Below are positions 63,078 to 64,000 of a stretch of DNA of 64,000 nt, piece by piece. Both the position numbers and the translations under genes were made by a program. Source of the DNA: Blastococcus sp. TML/M2B (GTDB lineage: Bacteria > Actinomycetota > Actinomycetes > Mycobacteriales > Geodermatophilaceae); the NCBI RefSeq assembly GCF_016612865.1, contig NZ_JAENZZ010000002.1, forward strand, positions 1 through 64,000, written 5' to 3'. The notes below the pieces were generated by a model that saw only the letters and a program-made list of their open reading frames with translations, searched no databases and was not told the origin of the DNA. The first letter of the stretch is position 1. Each line of letters starts with the position of its first letter.

Positions 63078-63083
63078 TAGCGT
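63078..63083 (+). promoter_or_regulatory. -10 element before the upstream ORF of the exonuclease
   Basis: TAGCGT lies 8 bases before GTG 63092. It would give an mRNA starting at the small upstream reading frame and about 86 bases before the exonuclease start. Confidence 0.4.
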
Positions 63084-63091
63084 GCGCGGGC

Positions 63092-63172
63092 GTGAGCGAG
63101 CTTGCGAGATCACCCGAGAACAGAGCACGGATCGGCACAAGAGCGACCAGCGCCGGCGAGGTGAACTCGTGA
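63092..63172 (+). CDS. Candidate 26-residue upstream peptide
   Basis: GTG 63092 begins VSELARSPENRARIGTRATS and runs to TGA 63170-63172, which overlaps the exonuclease GTG (63169-63171). The overlap and the -10 before it suggest translational coupling of a leaderless leader peptide to the exonuclease. It is too short for family recognition and may simply be the leader of one mRNA. Confidence 0.35.
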   Translation: MSELARSPENRARIGTRATSAGEVNS

Positions 63173-64000
63173 CGACGATGCTGCTGGACGCCGCCTCGCT
63201 CTACTTCCGCGCGTTCTACGGGGTCCCCACCAGCGTGACCACGCCCGACGGCCGCCCCATCAACGCGGTGCGCGGGTTCCTGGACATGACGGCCCGGCTG
63301 CTGACCGCGCACGGCCCCGACCGGCTCGTCGCCTGCTGGGACGACGACTGGCGCCCCGCCTTCCGCGTCGAGGCGCTGCCCTCGTACAAGGCGCACCGGG
63401 TGGCACCCGAGGGCGGCGAGGAGACCCCCGACGAGCTGGCGCGGCAGGTGCCGGTCCTGATCGACGTGCTCGCCGCCGCCGGGATCGCCCGCGTGGGCGC
63501 ACCCGGCTACGAGGCCGATGACGTCATCGGCACGCTCGCCACCCGCGCCCGTGGCCCCGTCGACATCGTCACCGGCGACCGCGACCTGTTCCAGCTCGTC
63601 GACGACGCACGCGGCGTGCGCGTGCTGTACACGAACCGCGGCATCGCCGACATCGAGAGCGTCGACGAGGCCGCCGTCGCCGCGAAGTACGGCATCCCCG
63701 GCCGCGCGTACGCCGACTTCGCGGTGCTCCGCGGCGACCCGAGCGACGGCCTGCCCGGCGTGAGCGGGGTTGGCGCCAAGACCGCTGCCGCGCTCATCGG
63801 CGAGTTCGGCGACCTCGCCGGCATCCGGGCCGCGGTCGCGCGCACCGTCGTGCCGAGGCCGCCGCTCACCGCGGCGGTGCTCAAGAAGATGCACGCGGCC
63901 GGCGACTACCTCGACCGCGCCCCCGTGGTGGTCGCCGTCGCCACGGACATCGACCTGCCCGCGGTCGACGGCGACCTGCCCCGCTCCCCCGCCGACCCCG
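63169..64000 (+). CDS. 5'-3' exonuclease (partial, runs off the window)
   Basis: The visible 277 residues belong to the FEN/5'-3' exonuclease family (the stand-alone counterpart of the Pol I 5' nuclease). Metal-site and fold motifs are: MLLDAASLYFRAFYGVP at the start, CWDDDWRPAFR, LPSYKAHR, GYEADDVIGTLATRA, IVTGDRDLFQLVDD and the helix-hairpin-helix DPSDGLPGVSGVGAKTAAAL. All expected acidic clusters are present. GTG 63169 is preferred; ATG 63178 is an alternative. The protein normally ends about 20-40 residues beyond the window edge. It likely acts in RNA-primer removal or repair. Confidence 0.9.
   Translation, partial: MTTMLLDAASLYFRAFYGVPTSVTTPDGRPINAVRGFLDMTARLLTAHGPDRLVACWDDDWRPAFRVEALPSYKAHRVAPEGGEETPDELARQVPVLIDVLAAAGIARVGAPGYEADDVIGTLATRARGPVDIVTGDRDLFQLVDDARGVRVLYTNRGIADIESVDEAAVAAKYGIPGRAYADFAVLRGDPSDGLPGVSGVGAKTAAALIGEFGDLAGIRAAVARTVVPRPPLTAAVLKKMHAAGDYLDRAPVVVAVATDIDLPAVDGDLPRSPADP

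Overview
The window is very GC-rich, densely packed bacterial DNA with many GTG starts and 4-base GTGA/ATGA stop-start overlaps. Gene content points to an actinobacterium: RbpA, a GarA-like FHA protein, FtsR, DUF881/small-basic-protein genes, DUF5999, an F420-type nitroreductase-fold protein and an Rv2578c-type radical SAM protein. The block at 31.9-41.2 kb has the same gene order as mycobacterial Rv1822-Rv1832. The block at 3.4-11.2 kb is the classic xerD-parA-scpA-scpB-rluB-cmk-der neighbourhood. The HNH/DUF222 remnant and overall style suggest Geodermatophilaceae (Blastococcus, Geodermatophilus or Modestobacter); the family assignment is inference.

Layout. 0-1.4 kb: a decayed gene and an internally deleted HNH endonuclease. 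2.3-11.2 kb: alanine dehydrogenase, XerD, ParA with a ribbon-helix-helix protein, condensin ScpAB, RluB, AroH, Cmk, Der. 11.2-13.4 kb: MMPL transporter, then tRNA-Pro(GGG). 13.7-21.0 kb: a glycan island with a WcbI-type protein and six glycosyltransferases in two leftward operons around one rightward gene. 21.1-29.1 kb: acyl-CoA carboxylase beta and alpha, AtuA-like protein, TetR regulator, TIGR03084 protein and nitronate-monooxygenase-like enzyme, which reads as one catabolic operon. 29.2-31.8 kb: small proteins and an EF-G-like GTPase. 31.9-41.2 kb: phospholipid synthase, DUF881/Sbp, GcvH, FHA, two MerR proteins, bifunctional nuclease and GcvP. 41.3-49.5 kb: DinB-like protein, methyltransferase, DUF5999, CoaA, GNAT, PEBP-like, HAD plus GH65 pair, M50-like protease. 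49.5-54.4 kb: small and hypothetical genes, lipoprotein, GDPD, thymidine kinase, RbpA. 54.4-64 kb: FxsA, Lnt, GNAT, acyltransferase, recombinase-like protein, radical SAM, nitroreductase-fold protein, Lrp, M24 peptidase and a 5'-3' exonuclease cut by the window edge.

Three sequence-level patterns stand out. First, at least ten otherwise recognisable genes, including gcvP, are each split by one small indel, usually one extra base in or next to a G/C run; this looks more like read error than gene decay. Second, about fifteen genes have a TANNNT -10 element only 6-8 bases before the start codon, which indicates leaderless mRNAs and helps fix starts. Third, two stress-regulon sites match textbook consensus exactly: GGAAT-N18-GTT (SigR type) before rbpA and CGAACACGTGTTCG (LexA box) before the radical SAM gene. 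No CRISPR array, intact insertion sequence, prophage or origin was seen.
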